From Ideonella sp. (lineage in GTDB: Bacteria; Pseudomonadota; Gammaproteobacteria; Burkholderiales; Burkholderiaceae_C): a DNA stretch of 64,000 bases. Under the pieces are notes generated by a model. It was not told the DNA's origin. It saw only the letters and a program-made list of their open reading frames with translations, and ran no database searches. A program made the position numbers and the translations under genes. The DNA lies in NCBI RefSeq assembly GCF_016702655.1, contig NZ_JADJDO010000024.1:21415-85414 (forward strand), written 5' to 3'. Below are positions 49,179 to 57,159 of this stretch, in pieces (positions within the stretch are counted from its first letter, which is position 1; each line of letters begins with the position of its first letter).

Positions 49179-50102
49179 TCAACGCGCAACCCGCAATTGG
49201 CCGGGGTCGAGCAGGAGATAGTTGGCGCAGCGTCCAGCCTTCCTGTCCCCATCGTCGCTGACGATGATGATCCGCTCCACGCCGTCGATGACGGCCGAGC
49301 TCGCTCCTTCGGCACGTCCGATACCCGTCAAACCAGGAACCGTCACCCGGCGCGGCGGCGCGCCAGGGTGACCGTTCCATAGCCAGAGGTCGAACCCGGT
49401 GTGCCGGCGTGAGCCCGGCCCCCCGATGACCAGGTAGCCGCCGAGGGAGGAAACGTAGGACAAGCCGCGGATTCCGTGGCCGCCGAGATCCAGCTCTTCG
49501 AGCGTATCGGCCAGCCGGGGCGTCTCGTCTGCCTCGAAGATGCCCGCAGGATTCTCGATGCTGGCGATGATCGCCCGGCCGTTGTGCAACGGGCTGCGAA
49601 AGCCGATCAGCAGGCGCTGCTGGTCGGCGCTGACTTCCAGCGCTTCGATGTTGAGTCCGCCAGCGGCCTTGACGTCGCGGATCCTGGCGGCCGCCGCCAG
49701 CACGGGGTGCCTGGCCAACATCGCAGGCTTCAATCCCTCGACGACCTTCGGGTCCAAGACCCGCTCGCCTTCCACGCGGAACCGGACCAGCCGTTCACGA
49801 GACTTCTTCGCGTCGCCGTTGTCCTCGAGAGAGTGCGACGTGATGGCGTAGACAAAGCCCGCCCGATCGAGTGCCAGCCCTTCGAGATCGTCCAGCTTCC
49901 AGAAGTCGCTGAAGATCTGGAGCAGGCCTGCGGTGAGCTCGGTGCTGTCGACATGGCCATCGGCATCGATCGTGAGCAGGCTGAACGGATGGCTCTTCTC
50001 GTCTTCGACCACGAGAAAGCGCCCATCCGGCAGTTGCACGATCGCCGACGGTTCATAGATGCCGGTCAGGGGCTGGAAGGCGGGACTTGCCGTGCGGACC
50101 AT
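49179..50102 (-). CDS. DUF3616-like beta-propeller protein of unknown function
   Basis: The 307-residue protein has repeated strand-turn units such as GIYEPSAIVQLPDGRFLVVEDE, LDDLEGLALDRAGFVYAITSH, NIEALEVSADQQRLLIGFR and GIRGLSYVSSLGGYLVIGG, suggesting a beta-propeller like the DUF3616 group. No clear signal peptide follows the ATG at 50102; an in-frame ATG at 50153 would add a poorly conserved start. Codon use is less GC-biased than its neighbours and it lies beside a toxin-antitoxin pair, so horizontal acquisition is possible. Confidence 0.65.
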   Translation of the reverse strand: MVRTASPAFQPLTGIYEPSAIVQLPDGRFLVVEDEKSHPFSLLTIDADGHVDSTELTAGLLQIFSDFWKLDDLEGLALDRAGFVYAITSHSLEDNGDAKKSRERLVRFRVEGERVLDPKVVEGLKPAMLARHPVLAAAARIRDVKAAGGLNIEALEVSADQQRLLIGFRSPLHNGRAIIASIENPAGIFEADETPRLADTLEELDLGGHGIRGLSYVSSLGGYLVIGGPGSRRHTGFDLWLWNGHPGAPPRRVTVPGLTGIGRAEGASSAVIDGVERIIIVSDDGDRKAGRCANYLLLDPGQLRVAR

Positions 50103-50215
50103 GAAGGCATTGTCACCCTGCAAGTGCCTCGGATGTAGCGGGCCGACGGGCACTCGGCCCTGGGCGCGGTAGCATCGGCTGCCGGCTTCGCGCCACCCAA
50201 CGGAGACATCGCACC

Positions 50216-50458
50216 ATGGGCATCATCGGAACCGTCGTCGTCGGCCTGATCGTCGGCGCGATCGCGCGCTTCTTGCTGCCCGGCGAGCAGAAGATGGGCT
50301 GGATCATGACCTGCCTGCTCGGCATCGGCGGCTCGCTGGCAGCGGGCTTCGTCGGCCAGGCGCTCGGCTGGTACCAGGCCGGTCAGGGCGCGGGCTGGAT
50401 CGCCTCGGTGCTCGGCGCGATCGTGCTCCTGGTCGTCGTGCAGAAGCTGCGCAATTAG
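50216..50458 (+). CDS. GlsB/YeaQ/YmgE family membrane protein
   Basis: The 80-residue protein is almost entirely hydrophobic and glycine-rich: MGIIGTVVVGLIVGAIARFL, KMGWIMTCLLGIGGSLAAGFV and GWIASVLGAIVLLVVVQKL. These are the three helices of the transglycosylase-associated/GlsB stress family. Its molecular role is unclear; relatives respond to general stress. It is followed 17 bases later by a TfoX-N gene. Confidence 0.88.
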   Translation: MGIIGTVVVGLIVGAIARFLLPGEQKMGWIMTCLLGIGGSLAAGFVGQALGWYQAGQGAGWIASVLGAIVLLVVVQKLRN

Positions 50459-50475
50459 GCGCTGCGCGCGCAGCC

Positions 50476-50802
50476 ATGCCGCACGACCCGCATCTCGCCG
50501 ACCTGATGCGCAGCGCGCTGCGCTCGCGGCGCGGCATCGCCGAGAAGAAGATGTTCGGCGGCTACTGCTGGATGCTCGATGGCAACATGATCGCCGGCGT
50601 CGAGGTCGGGCGCTACATGTTCCGCGTCGGCAAGGCGCTCGAGGCCGAAGCCCTGGCGCGGCCGGGTGCAAGCCCGATGGACATCACCGGCAAACCGATG
50701 CGCGGCTTCGTCTGGGTCGATGCCGACAGCGCAATCGACGCCGGGCTCGAGAACTGGCTCGACTTCGCGGCGCGCTACGTCGGCGCGCTGCCGCCCAAGT
50801 AG
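50476..50802 (+). CDS. TfoX N-terminal domain protein
   Basis: The 108-residue protein has the TfoX-N pattern: SALRSRRGIAEKKMFGGYCW, GNMIAGVEVGRYMFRVGK and a final MRGFVWVDADSA with DFAARYVGALPPK. TfoX-like proteins influence competence gene control in some bacteria, but single-domain copies are usually of unknown role. No competence genes are in the window. Confidence 0.85.
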   Translation: MPHDPHLADLMRSALRSRRGIAEKKMFGGYCWMLDGNMIAGVEVGRYMFRVGKALEAEALARPGASPMDITGKPMRGFVWVDADSAIDAGLENWLDFAARYVGALPPK

Positions 50803-50861
50803 GCAGGCCTCGGCACGCGCACCCGGGCCCGTGGCAGCACGGCGCCTGGCACGGCAGGAGA

Positions 50862-52958
50862 CTACGCCAGCGCCACCGGCCCCGGCGCGACGCTCAGCAT
50901 GACCCTGCCTTCGTGCCAGGCGCGGTCGAAGTCGGCCTCGATGCGCTGCAGTTCGGGCGCGGCCGGCGCCTGCGCGGCGACGATGCCGACGGCGCGGTTG
51001 CGGCCCTGGTTCTTGGCCGTGTAGAGCGCCATGTCGGCGAGGTTGATCGCCTGCTCCCAGGCGATCGGCAGCACGTTGGGCGGCAGCGGGAAGCGCGCGT
51101 AGCCGATCGAAACCGTGACCCGCACCGGCACGCCCTGCACCATCACCGGCTCCTCGCCGATGACCGCCAGGATGCGGGCCGCCATCAGCTCGGCCTGCGC
51201 CGCGGGCACCTTGAGCGCGAGCACGAGAAACTCCTCGCCGCCCCAGCGCACGACCAGATCATCGCCGCGCACCGCCTCGTTCAGGCGCCGCGCCACTTCG
51301 CACAGCACGAGGTCGCCGGCGGCATGACCGTGGCCGTCGTTGACATGCTTGAAGTGGTCGATGTCCACGAGCAGCAGCGCGCCGTCGAAGCCGGCCTCGC
51401 CGCCGCGTGCCTGTTGGGCCTGCATCACGGTCAGGAAGTGGCGCCGGTTGGCGAGGTTGGTGAGCGGGTCGCGCTCGCTTGCCACGCGCAACTGCGCCTG
51501 GTTGGCAACGAGCTGGCGGTTCGTCTGGCGCACGCGCCGGTAGAGCAGGCCGACCGCCGCCGCCGAGAGCACGAGCACGAGCGCGGCCACGGCCCATACG
51601 CGCAGCATCAGCTCGCGGTTGGCGAGGGCCGCGCTCTTCAACTCGTTGTCGCGCGCGAGGAGCTCGATGTCGCGCTGCTTGCGCTCGCGGTCGTTGCGCA
51701 GTTGCAGCTGCTTGAGCGCGGCCTCGCGGTTGTGTTGCATCACCTGGGCATTGAGCGCGCGCTCGCGGTGAAAGAGCTCGAGCGCGCCGCGCAGGTCGCC
51801 GGCAGCAGCAAGCGCGTCGTCGTACTCGCGCAGCGCGATCGCCTGCAGCGCGAGCAGCCCCGCACCCCGCGTCAGCTGTTCGACGCGCGCCAGATCCTGC
51901 TTGCCTTCGGCGATGCGGCCGAGGCCGATCTTGGCAAGGCCGGCATTGTTGGTCAGCGTGAGCTCGACGCGGCGGTCGTTGTGGCGCCGCACGACCGGCA
52001 GCGCCTGCTCGGCAGCGCGCAGCGCGTCGGCAGGCCGGCCCTGCTTGGCGTGCATGTCGGCCAGGTTGGCGAGCAGCGACGCCTCCAGGCGCGGCGAGCG
52101 GGCGTCCTGCGCAAGGGCGATCGCCTCTTCGGTCAGGCGGCGCGCGCCGTCGAGATCGCCGCGCTGGTGTGCCATGCGTGCCTCGGCCGAGCGTGCCTTC
52201 GCGAGCAGCCAAGGGTCGGCGCTGCGCGCGGCCAGGCGCTGCGCCTGCTGCAGCAGCGGTAGCGCGGCATCCTGGCTGTCGCTGCGCGCGAGCAGCGACG
52301 CGAGCTCGGCCGTGCTGACCGCCAGGCGCCAGTCGTCGCCGGCCCAGGCCGCAACGTCGCGCGCGGACTGTGCCATCGCGGTCGCGTTCACGTGCACGCC
52401 CTTGTAGCTCGCGGCGATCTGCAGCACCTGCAGCGCCTGCCAGGCGCTGCGGACGTCGCAATCGGGCTGCGCTGCCGGCGCGGCCGCGGGCGCTGCGGTG
52501 CCGTCGGGCAGGCCGGTGCAGGCACTGCGCAGGCTGTCGATCGCCTGCTGCGCCAGCGGTGCGGCGAGGTCGAGCCGGCCCGCGGTCTGCGCAACCAGGG
52601 CCCGCACGAGATTGGCGGCGGCGTCGGCCTGACCATCCTGGTGCGCCACGGCGTGCGCCTGCAGTGCATCGGCCCAGCGCGCGGCCTCGGCGTCGCGGCC
52701 GCTTTGCGCCTGGACCACGCCGCGTGCCTGCAGCAGGGCGCGGCGCAGCGCCGGCGTCGTGGCAAGGCGATCGGCGTCGAGCCGCGACAGCGCGGCCACG
52801 GCCTCGTCGGGCGCGTCGTAGCCCACGCGCATCCAGTGATCGATCTGCTCGGCGAGGCTCGCCCCGTCCGGCAGCGCCTCGGCGGCGAGCGCCGACGCGG
52901 CAGCCGCGAGCCACAGCGCAGCAGCGCAGGCGGCCAGGGCGGCGCGGATGCGGTTCAT
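50862..52958 (-). CDS. Diguanylate cyclase with periplasmic-type TPR sensor, second of a tandem pair
   Basis: The 698-residue protein has a signal peptide (ALAACAAALWLAAAASALA), a long alpha-helical TPR-like region (about 60-400), a coiled segment rich in charged residues, one transmembrane helix (VAALVLVLSAAAVGLLY) and a GGDEF domain. The active-site motif is WGGEEF. An RxxD inhibitory site, RGDD, lies five residues before it. It should make cyclic di-GMP in response to an extracytoplasmic or stress signal. It overlaps the upstream paralogue (TGATG). Confidence 0.9.
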   Translation of the reverse strand: MNRIRAALAACAAALWLAAAASALAAEALPDGASLAEQIDHWMRVGYDAPDEAVAALSRLDADRLATTPALRRALLQARGVVQAQSGRDAEAARWADALQAHAVAHQDGQADAAANLVRALVAQTAGRLDLAAPLAQQAIDSLRSACTGLPDGTAAPAAAPAAQPDCDVRSAWQALQVLQIAASYKGVHVNATAMAQSARDVAAWAGDDWRLAVSTAELASLLARSDSQDAALPLLQQAQRLAARSADPWLLAKARSAEARMAHQRGDLDGARRLTEEAIALAQDARSPRLEASLLANLADMHAKQGRPADALRAAEQALPVVRRHNDRRVELTLTNNAGLAKIGLGRIAEGKQDLARVEQLTRGAGLLALQAIALREYDDALAAAGDLRGALELFHRERALNAQVMQHNREAALKQLQLRNDRERKQRDIELLARDNELKSAALANRELMLRVWAVAALVLVLSAAAVGLLYRRVRQTNRQLVANQAQLRVASERDPLTNLANRRHFLTVMQAQQARGGEAGFDGALLLVDIDHFKHVNDGHGHAAGDLVLCEVARRLNEAVRGDDLVVRWGGEEFLVLALKVPAAQAELMAARILAVIGEEPVMVQGVPVRVTVSIGYARFPLPPNVLPIAWEQAINLADMALYTAKNQGRNRAVGIVAAQAPAAPELQRIEADFDRAWHEGRVMLSVAPGPVALA

Positions 52959-55075
52959 CAGACGGGCTCGGGCAGCGCGGCGGCGCGGGACCATTCGGTG
53001 ATCGTCGTCGCGGGCTCGGCGGCTGCCGGGCCCTGCAGCAGCGTCAGCGCCACCTCGCCGGCGCGCCATGCGGCCTCGAGCGATTGGCCGATGGCGTCGA
53101 GCTCGGCGTCGTCGTGCGCGTGCAGGTTGCGTACGCCGTAGGCACGGTTGCGGCCATGCGCCTTGGCGAGGTAGAGCGCGGTGTCGACGAGGTTGATCGC
53201 GCGCTCCCACGAAACCGCGAGCCGCGTCGGCTCGATCGGGAAGGTCGCGAAACCGATCGACGCCGAGGTCGAGATGGTGCGCCCCTCGTGCTCGACCGGC
53301 GCAGCGCCGATCACATCGAGCATGCGGCCCGCCAGGGCCTCGACGGCGTCGCCGCCGAGGGCGCGCACAACGACCAGAAACTCCTCGCCGCCCCAGCGCA
53401 CGATCAGGTCGGGCTCGCGCAGCACCGAGCGCAGCCTGCGCGCGACCTCGACCAGCACCGCGTCGCCGACGGCGTGGCCCCAGCAGTCGTTGATGCGCTT
53501 GAAGTGATCGATGTCGATCAGGAACACCGTGCCCTCGAGCCTGCCGTCGGCAGCGACACGGCGCATCGTGGCCTGGAAGTGGCGCCGGTTGGCCAGGCCG
53601 GTGAGCGGGTCGATCTCGGCGAGCTCCTGCAGCAGCGCATTGCTGTCGGCAAGCTCGCGATTGGTGTCGCGCACGCGGCGCAGCAGCATCGCGACGATTG
53701 CGAGCGTCAGCAGGCCACAGCCCGCGAGCAGCCACCACAGGCGCTGCTGCAGGTCGCGCGCATGCAGTTGCTCGCCCTTGAGGTCGTTCTCGCGCCGCAG
53801 CAGCTCGATCTCCTTGGCGCGCCGCTCGGCGTCGAACTGCTCCTGCAGCTCGAAGATCGCCTGCTGCTGGTCGCGCTGCAACATCTGGTCGGCGAGTGCG
53901 CGGTACTGGTGCAGCGAGTCGACCGCGCCCGCGAGGTCACCCGCCTTCTCGAGGTACTGCCCCATCTCGTCGTAGGTGGCCGACATGCCGCTGATCGAGT
54001 CGCGCCGCTCGTCGATGGCGAGCGAGGCGCGCAGGTTCTTCTTGCCGGCTTCGATGTCGTGCATTGCGATCTGCGCCAGGCCGATGTTGGCCAGCGCGAC
54101 CGTCTCGCCGTCGAGGTTCTTGAGCTCGCGCGTCAACGGCAGCGCCTGCTGGGCGTAGCGCAGCGCGATCGGGTATTCGGCGCTCTTCAGGTAGGAGTCG
54201 GCGAGGTTGGCCAGGTAGCCCGCCTCCTCGGTCTTCGCGCCGGCCTGGCGCGCGTAGTCGAGCGCCGCCATGAAGCCGCGCCGTGCGCCCGCAAGGTCGC
54301 CTTCGGCGTCGCGAAAGATGGCGCGCTTGTTGCTCACATGGGCGAGCGTCATCGCGTCGCCGTCGCGGGCGGCGATCGCCAGCGCCTCCTCGTTCAGGCT
54401 GCTCGCGCGCGCCAGTTGCTTGGCGATGAAGTACACGTACGCCAGTTCGCCGCGCACCTCGGCCTGGCGCCACGCGTCGCCCTGCGCGTCGGCAAGCTTC
54501 AGCGCCTCGTGGCCAAGCCGGATGGCATCCTCGAGCTTGTCGGCACTGCCGCGGATGCGCGCCTGCGCGTCGACGAAGCGCAGGCGGGCGAGCGGCGGGG
54601 CATCGGCCGGCAGGCGCGTCATGGCCTCGTCGATGAGCGCGGTCGCGCGGCGCGTGTTGCCGGTCTTCTCGGCCAGGCGGGCCCGCACCAGCAGCGCAGC
54701 CGCACTGGCGCCGGGTTGGGCGAGGTTGTCGAGCGTGCGCGCCACGCCCTCGGCGCCCTCGTCGTCGGGCACGCAGGCAAGGAGCCACCCCTGGACCGTG
54801 AGCGCCTCCAGGCGCGTCGCGCGATCCGGCGCCGCTTGCGCGAGCAGCGCGCCGACTGCAGCGGCCGACTCGGCTGGCCGGGCGCGGCCGGCGCTCTCGA
54901 GCGCGCGCACCTGTGCCGGCACCTCGCCTGCAACAGCGGCCCGCTCGGCACCGGCCGGGCCGGCAGCGAGTGCCGCGGCAAGCCACAGCCCGGCCAGCCT
55001 GGCGCAACAGCGCGAGCGCGCGCTCGAGGCGCCGGCCGTGGCGGGGTGCAAGAGGGTCGACGGCATCGAACTCAT
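52958..55075 (-). CDS. Diguanylate cyclase with TPR sensor, first of a tandem pair
   Basis: The 705-residue protein has the same layout as its downstream neighbour: signal-like hydrophobic segment (LAGLWLAAALAAGPAGA), TPR-like helices with units such as EAGYLANLADSYLKSAEYP, a charged coil, a transmembrane helix (LLAGCGLLTLAIVAMLL) and a GGDEF domain. The active site is WGGEEF with an RxxD site (REPD) five residues before. Both proteins end in a similar FDRAW/LEAAW helix after the cyclase. Start at 55075; an upstream ATG at 55138 is possible. Confidence 0.9.
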   Translation of the reverse strand: MSSMPSTLLHPATAGASSARSRCCARLAGLWLAAALAAGPAGAERAAVAGEVPAQVRALESAGRARPAESAAAVGALLAQAAPDRATRLEALTVQGWLLACVPDDEGAEGVARTLDNLAQPGASAAALLVRARLAEKTGNTRRATALIDEAMTRLPADAPPLARLRFVDAQARIRGSADKLEDAIRLGHEALKLADAQGDAWRQAEVRGELAYVYFIAKQLARASSLNEEALAIAARDGDAMTLAHVSNKRAIFRDAEGDLAGARRGFMAALDYARQAGAKTEEAGYLANLADSYLKSAEYPIALRYAQQALPLTRELKNLDGETVALANIGLAQIAMHDIEAGKKNLRASLAIDERRDSISGMSATYDEMGQYLEKAGDLAGAVDSLHQYRALADQMLQRDQQQAIFELQEQFDAERRAKEIELLRRENDLKGEQLHARDLQQRLWWLLAGCGLLTLAIVAMLLRRVRDTNRELADSNALLQELAEIDPLTGLANRRHFQATMRRVAADGRLEGTVFLIDIDHFKRINDCWGHAVGDAVLVEVARRLRSVLREPDLIVRWGGEEFLVVVRALGGDAVEALAGRMLDVIGAAPVEHEGRTISTSASIGFATFPIEPTRLAVSWERAINLVDTALYLAKAHGRNRAYGVRNLHAHDDAELDAIGQSLEAAWRAGEVALTLLQGPAAAEPATTITEWSRAAALPEPV

Positions 55076-55161
55076 ATCGGCGCGCGCCAGCCGTGGCTTG
55101 AGCCGACATTGCGGGGCTGCCGCTACGATCGCGGACATCCCGTCCCCCTGACCCGCAGACC

Positions 55162-55668
55162 ATGACCCACCCGACCCCCGCCTACGCGCCGCAGCACCTG
55201 TGCTGGGAGGATTTCGAGGTCGGCAGCGTGCGCGAGATCGCCGGCCCGACGGTCAGTCGCGACGAGATCGTCGAGTTTGCCCGTCAATTCGACCCGCAGC
55301 CCTTTCACCTCGACGAAGCTGCAGCGCGCGAGACGCACTTCGGCGGCCTCATCGCGAGCGGCTGGCACACCGCCGCGCTGGCGATGCGGATGATGTGCGA
55401 CTGCTATCTGCACCGCGCCACCAGCCTCGGCTCGCCCGGCGTCGACAAGCTGCGCTGGACGGCGCCGGTGCGCCCGGGCGACACCTTGCGCCTGCGCATG
55501 ACCGTGCTCAGCGCCAGGCCGATGCAGAGCAAACCCCACATCGGCCTGCTCGAGTCGCGCTGGGAGCTGTTCAACCAGCATGGCGAACTCGTGCTCGAGA
55601 TGAGCGGCTGGGGGATGTTCGGCCGGCGCACGGCAGCGCCGCCAAGTGGCGGCGCTGCCGCCGCCTGA
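55162..55668 (+). CDS. MaoC-like hotdog dehydratase
   Basis: The 168-residue protein has the hotdog fold with the hydratase motif FDPQPFHLDEAAARETHFGG (aspartate and histidine of the R-specific hydratase 2 site) and LIASGWHTAALAMRMM. Such proteins hydrate trans-2-enoyl-CoAs or act on related thioesters. It is divergent from the tandem diguanylate cyclases and stands alone. Specific substrate is unknown. Confidence 0.88.
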   Translation: MTHPTPAYAPQHLCWEDFEVGSVREIAGPTVSRDEIVEFARQFDPQPFHLDEAAARETHFGGLIASGWHTAALAMRMMCDCYLHRATSLGSPGVDKLRWTAPVRPGDTLRLRMTVLSARPMQSKPHIGLLESRWELFNQHGELVLEMSGWGMFGRRTAAPPSGGAAAA

Positions 55669-55680
55669 AGCCGAGCCCGC

Positions 55681-55869
55681 TCAGGCCGCCGGTTCGGCCG
55701 GCGCGAAGAAGGGCAGGCTCAACTGTCGCGACGCACGCCCTGCACGCAGCACCGGCGCCGCCAGGGTGGTGGCCGGGCGGGCGCGCTGGACGACCGCCGG
55801 CAGATGCGTCGGTCGGGCGCCGCGCTCGAGCAGCGAGGTCGGGCGCGACAGGGGCGAAGGCAGGGGCAT
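55681..55869 (-). CDS. Possible small hypothetical protein
   Basis: A 62-residue frame begins MPLPSPLSRPTSLLERGARP and ends RQLSLPFFAPAEPAA. AAAGGG lies upstream of the ATG. It is rich in Pro, Ala and Arg, has no known domain and might be a chance frame in GC-rich DNA. It converges with the MaoC-like gene. I do not recognise it. Confidence 0.3.
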   Translation of the reverse strand: MPLPSPLSRPTSLLERGARPTHLPAVVQRARPATTLAAPVLRAGRASRQLSLPFFAPAEPAA

Positions 55870-56338
55870 GAATCCCTTTCGGCGCGCCGGCGGCTGAGCC
55901 TTATCAGGTGAAACCCTCGTTCTTGCACCTCGCGCGCGCACCGGCGGCAGTGCCATTCGGCCTGAATCGAGCCCGCACCTCGGACATCGTGCGTCTGAAG
56001 CCGCTCAACGCGACGTCGTCGCCCTGTGAGCGCCCCCAGGGCCGGGCTGCGCCCAGCCCGCCCGCGGGGGTCAAGCAAACTTGGGGCGGCACGGCGTTTC
56101 CTTGAGGCGGGCACCGATTGGCCGCCTGGCCAGCGTAGCGCGGTATTGCCACATCTTCGAACGCGTCCGCAAGCGCATTGCCTTGGTCCACGACCCATGT
56201 GCGGCGCGCCTGAAACAGCAAGGGCCCATCGAGGTTCAGTCGAGCTGATCCGGCGTCGACGGCGTGGCCACCCGTTGTGAGCAGGCCACGGCCTTGCCCA
56301 TGTGGCGTCGAAATCAGGCAAGTTTGAGCTGGCGCATG
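55870..56338. other. Intergenic stretch upstream of the Ftr operon, no convincing gene
   Basis: About 470 bases contain several open frames on both strands but none with a good start, composition and family match. A minus-strand frame reading RLNLDGPLLFQARRTWVV and GNALADAFEDVAIPRYAGQA looks more protein-like than random and could be the remnant of a decayed gene. Base composition is lower in GC toward 56300-56400. The 3' end of the stretch leads into the operon's control region. Confidence 0.4.
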
Positions 56339-56361
56339 TAAATGCGACTGCGTCGTATTTA
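56339..56361 (+). promoter_or_regulatory. Dyad operator candidate overlapping the Ftr operon promoter
   Basis: TAAATGCGAC (56339-56348) and GTCGTATTTA (56352-56361) are inverted arms around TGC; nine of ten pairs match. TATACT at 56360-56365 is a fair -10 box and TGTAAA at 56337-56342 a weak -35 at 17 bases, so the dyad covers the promoter. It lies 42 bases before ftrA. It does not match the Fur consensus well by eye, so the regulator could be Fur with a divergent site or another protein. Confidence 0.5.
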
Positions 56362-56402
56362 TACTTGCATTCTTCTTTGTACGACTTGAAGGGTTGCCCG
56401 CC

Positions 56403-56960
56403 ATGTCTTCCCCAGCTCGCCGCCTCGCGGCACTGTCCTTCACCCTGGTCTTGTCCGCCACTGCGGCCCAGGCATTGGAGCATCCGATCGGCACGCCGCA
56501 GAACCTTGCCGGCATGGAAGTCGCCGCGGTCTATCTGCAGCCAGTCGAGATGGAGCCCGACGGCCACATGCGCAAGTCCGCCGAGTCGGACGTGCATCTC
56601 GAGGCCGACATCCACGCGCTGGCGAGCAACGCCAACGGGTTCGCCGAGGGCGCGTGGATTCCGTTCCTGCTCGTGCGCTACCAGCTCACCAAGCTCGGCT
56701 CGGGCGAGGTCATCAAGGGCGACATGATGCCGATGGTGGCGAGCGACGGCCCGCACTACGGCGACAACGTCAAGCTCGCCGGGCCGGGCAAGTACCGCGT
56801 CAAGTTCAGCGTCCTGCCGCCCAACGCGCCCGACAACGCGATGGGCATGCACTTCGGCCGCCACACCGACCGCGCGACCGGCGTGCGGCCCTGGTTCAAG
56901 CCCTTCGACGTCGAGTGGGAGTTCACCTTCGCCGGCGTGGGCAAGAAGGGCGGCTATTGA
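56403..56960 (+). CDS. ftrA: Periplasmic iron-binding protein FtrA (P19/Tp34 family)
   Basis: The 185-residue protein has a signal peptide (LAALSFTLVLSATAAQA) and a P19-like beta-sandwich: HPIGTPQNLAGMEVAAVYLQ, EPDGHMRKSAESDVHLEADI, the methionine-rich GDMMPMVASDGPHYGDNV and MGMHFGRHTDRATG. These supply the Met/His copper and iron site. P19/FtrA binds iron with copper in the periplasm for the FTR1 permease. It begins the operon, behind a dyad and a -10 box. Confidence 0.92.
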   Translation: MSSPARRLAALSFTLVLSATAAQALEHPIGTPQNLAGMEVAAVYLQPVEMEPDGHMRKSAESDVHLEADIHALASNANGFAEGAWIPFLLVRYQLTKLGSGEVIKGDMMPMVASDGPHYGDNVKLAGPGKYRVKFSVLPPNAPDNAMGMHFGRHTDRATGVRPWFKPFDVEWEFTFAGVGKKGGY

Positions 56961-56969
56961 CATGAAGCT

Positions 56970-57112
56970 GACCACCCCCGGCCGCCGAGCGGCCGCCCCC
57001 CGCGGGGGCTCCGAACCCGACCGGGAGACCCGGATCGGGTTCGGCCCGCTAGTGTCGCGCCGCGCTCCCCTGGTCGCCTGCGGCGACCGGTCCCCTGCCG
57101 GGGACGAAGGCG
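56970..57112. repeat. Long multi-hairpin intergenic element, copy B
   Basis: This segment lies between ftrA and the porin gene and matches copy A at 13315-13453 along most of its length. The nested dyad is at 57012-57043 (CGAACCCGA with TCGGGTTCG, inner CCGGG-aga-CCCGG; the inner loop differs from copy A while the stem is kept). GGTCGCC/GGCGACC (57072-57088) and GTCCCC/GGGGAC (57090-57105) are identical to copy A. Stem conservation with loop change suggests selection on structure or recent mobility. Confidence 0.75.
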
Positions 57113-57159
57113 CAGATTGCAGCGTCGCGGCTTGCCCTGTGCGCCATGGAGCAACGGAC

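Noticed and set aside
56067..56105. GNAVPP-like string on the minus strand, as in DNA cytosine methyltransferases
   Set aside because: No other methyltransferase motif is present in the frame; a chance match.
56962..57159. N-terminal extension of the porin starting at 56962
   Set aside because: The extension translates the multi-hairpin repeat; the signal peptide begins at the ATG at 57160 or shortly after.
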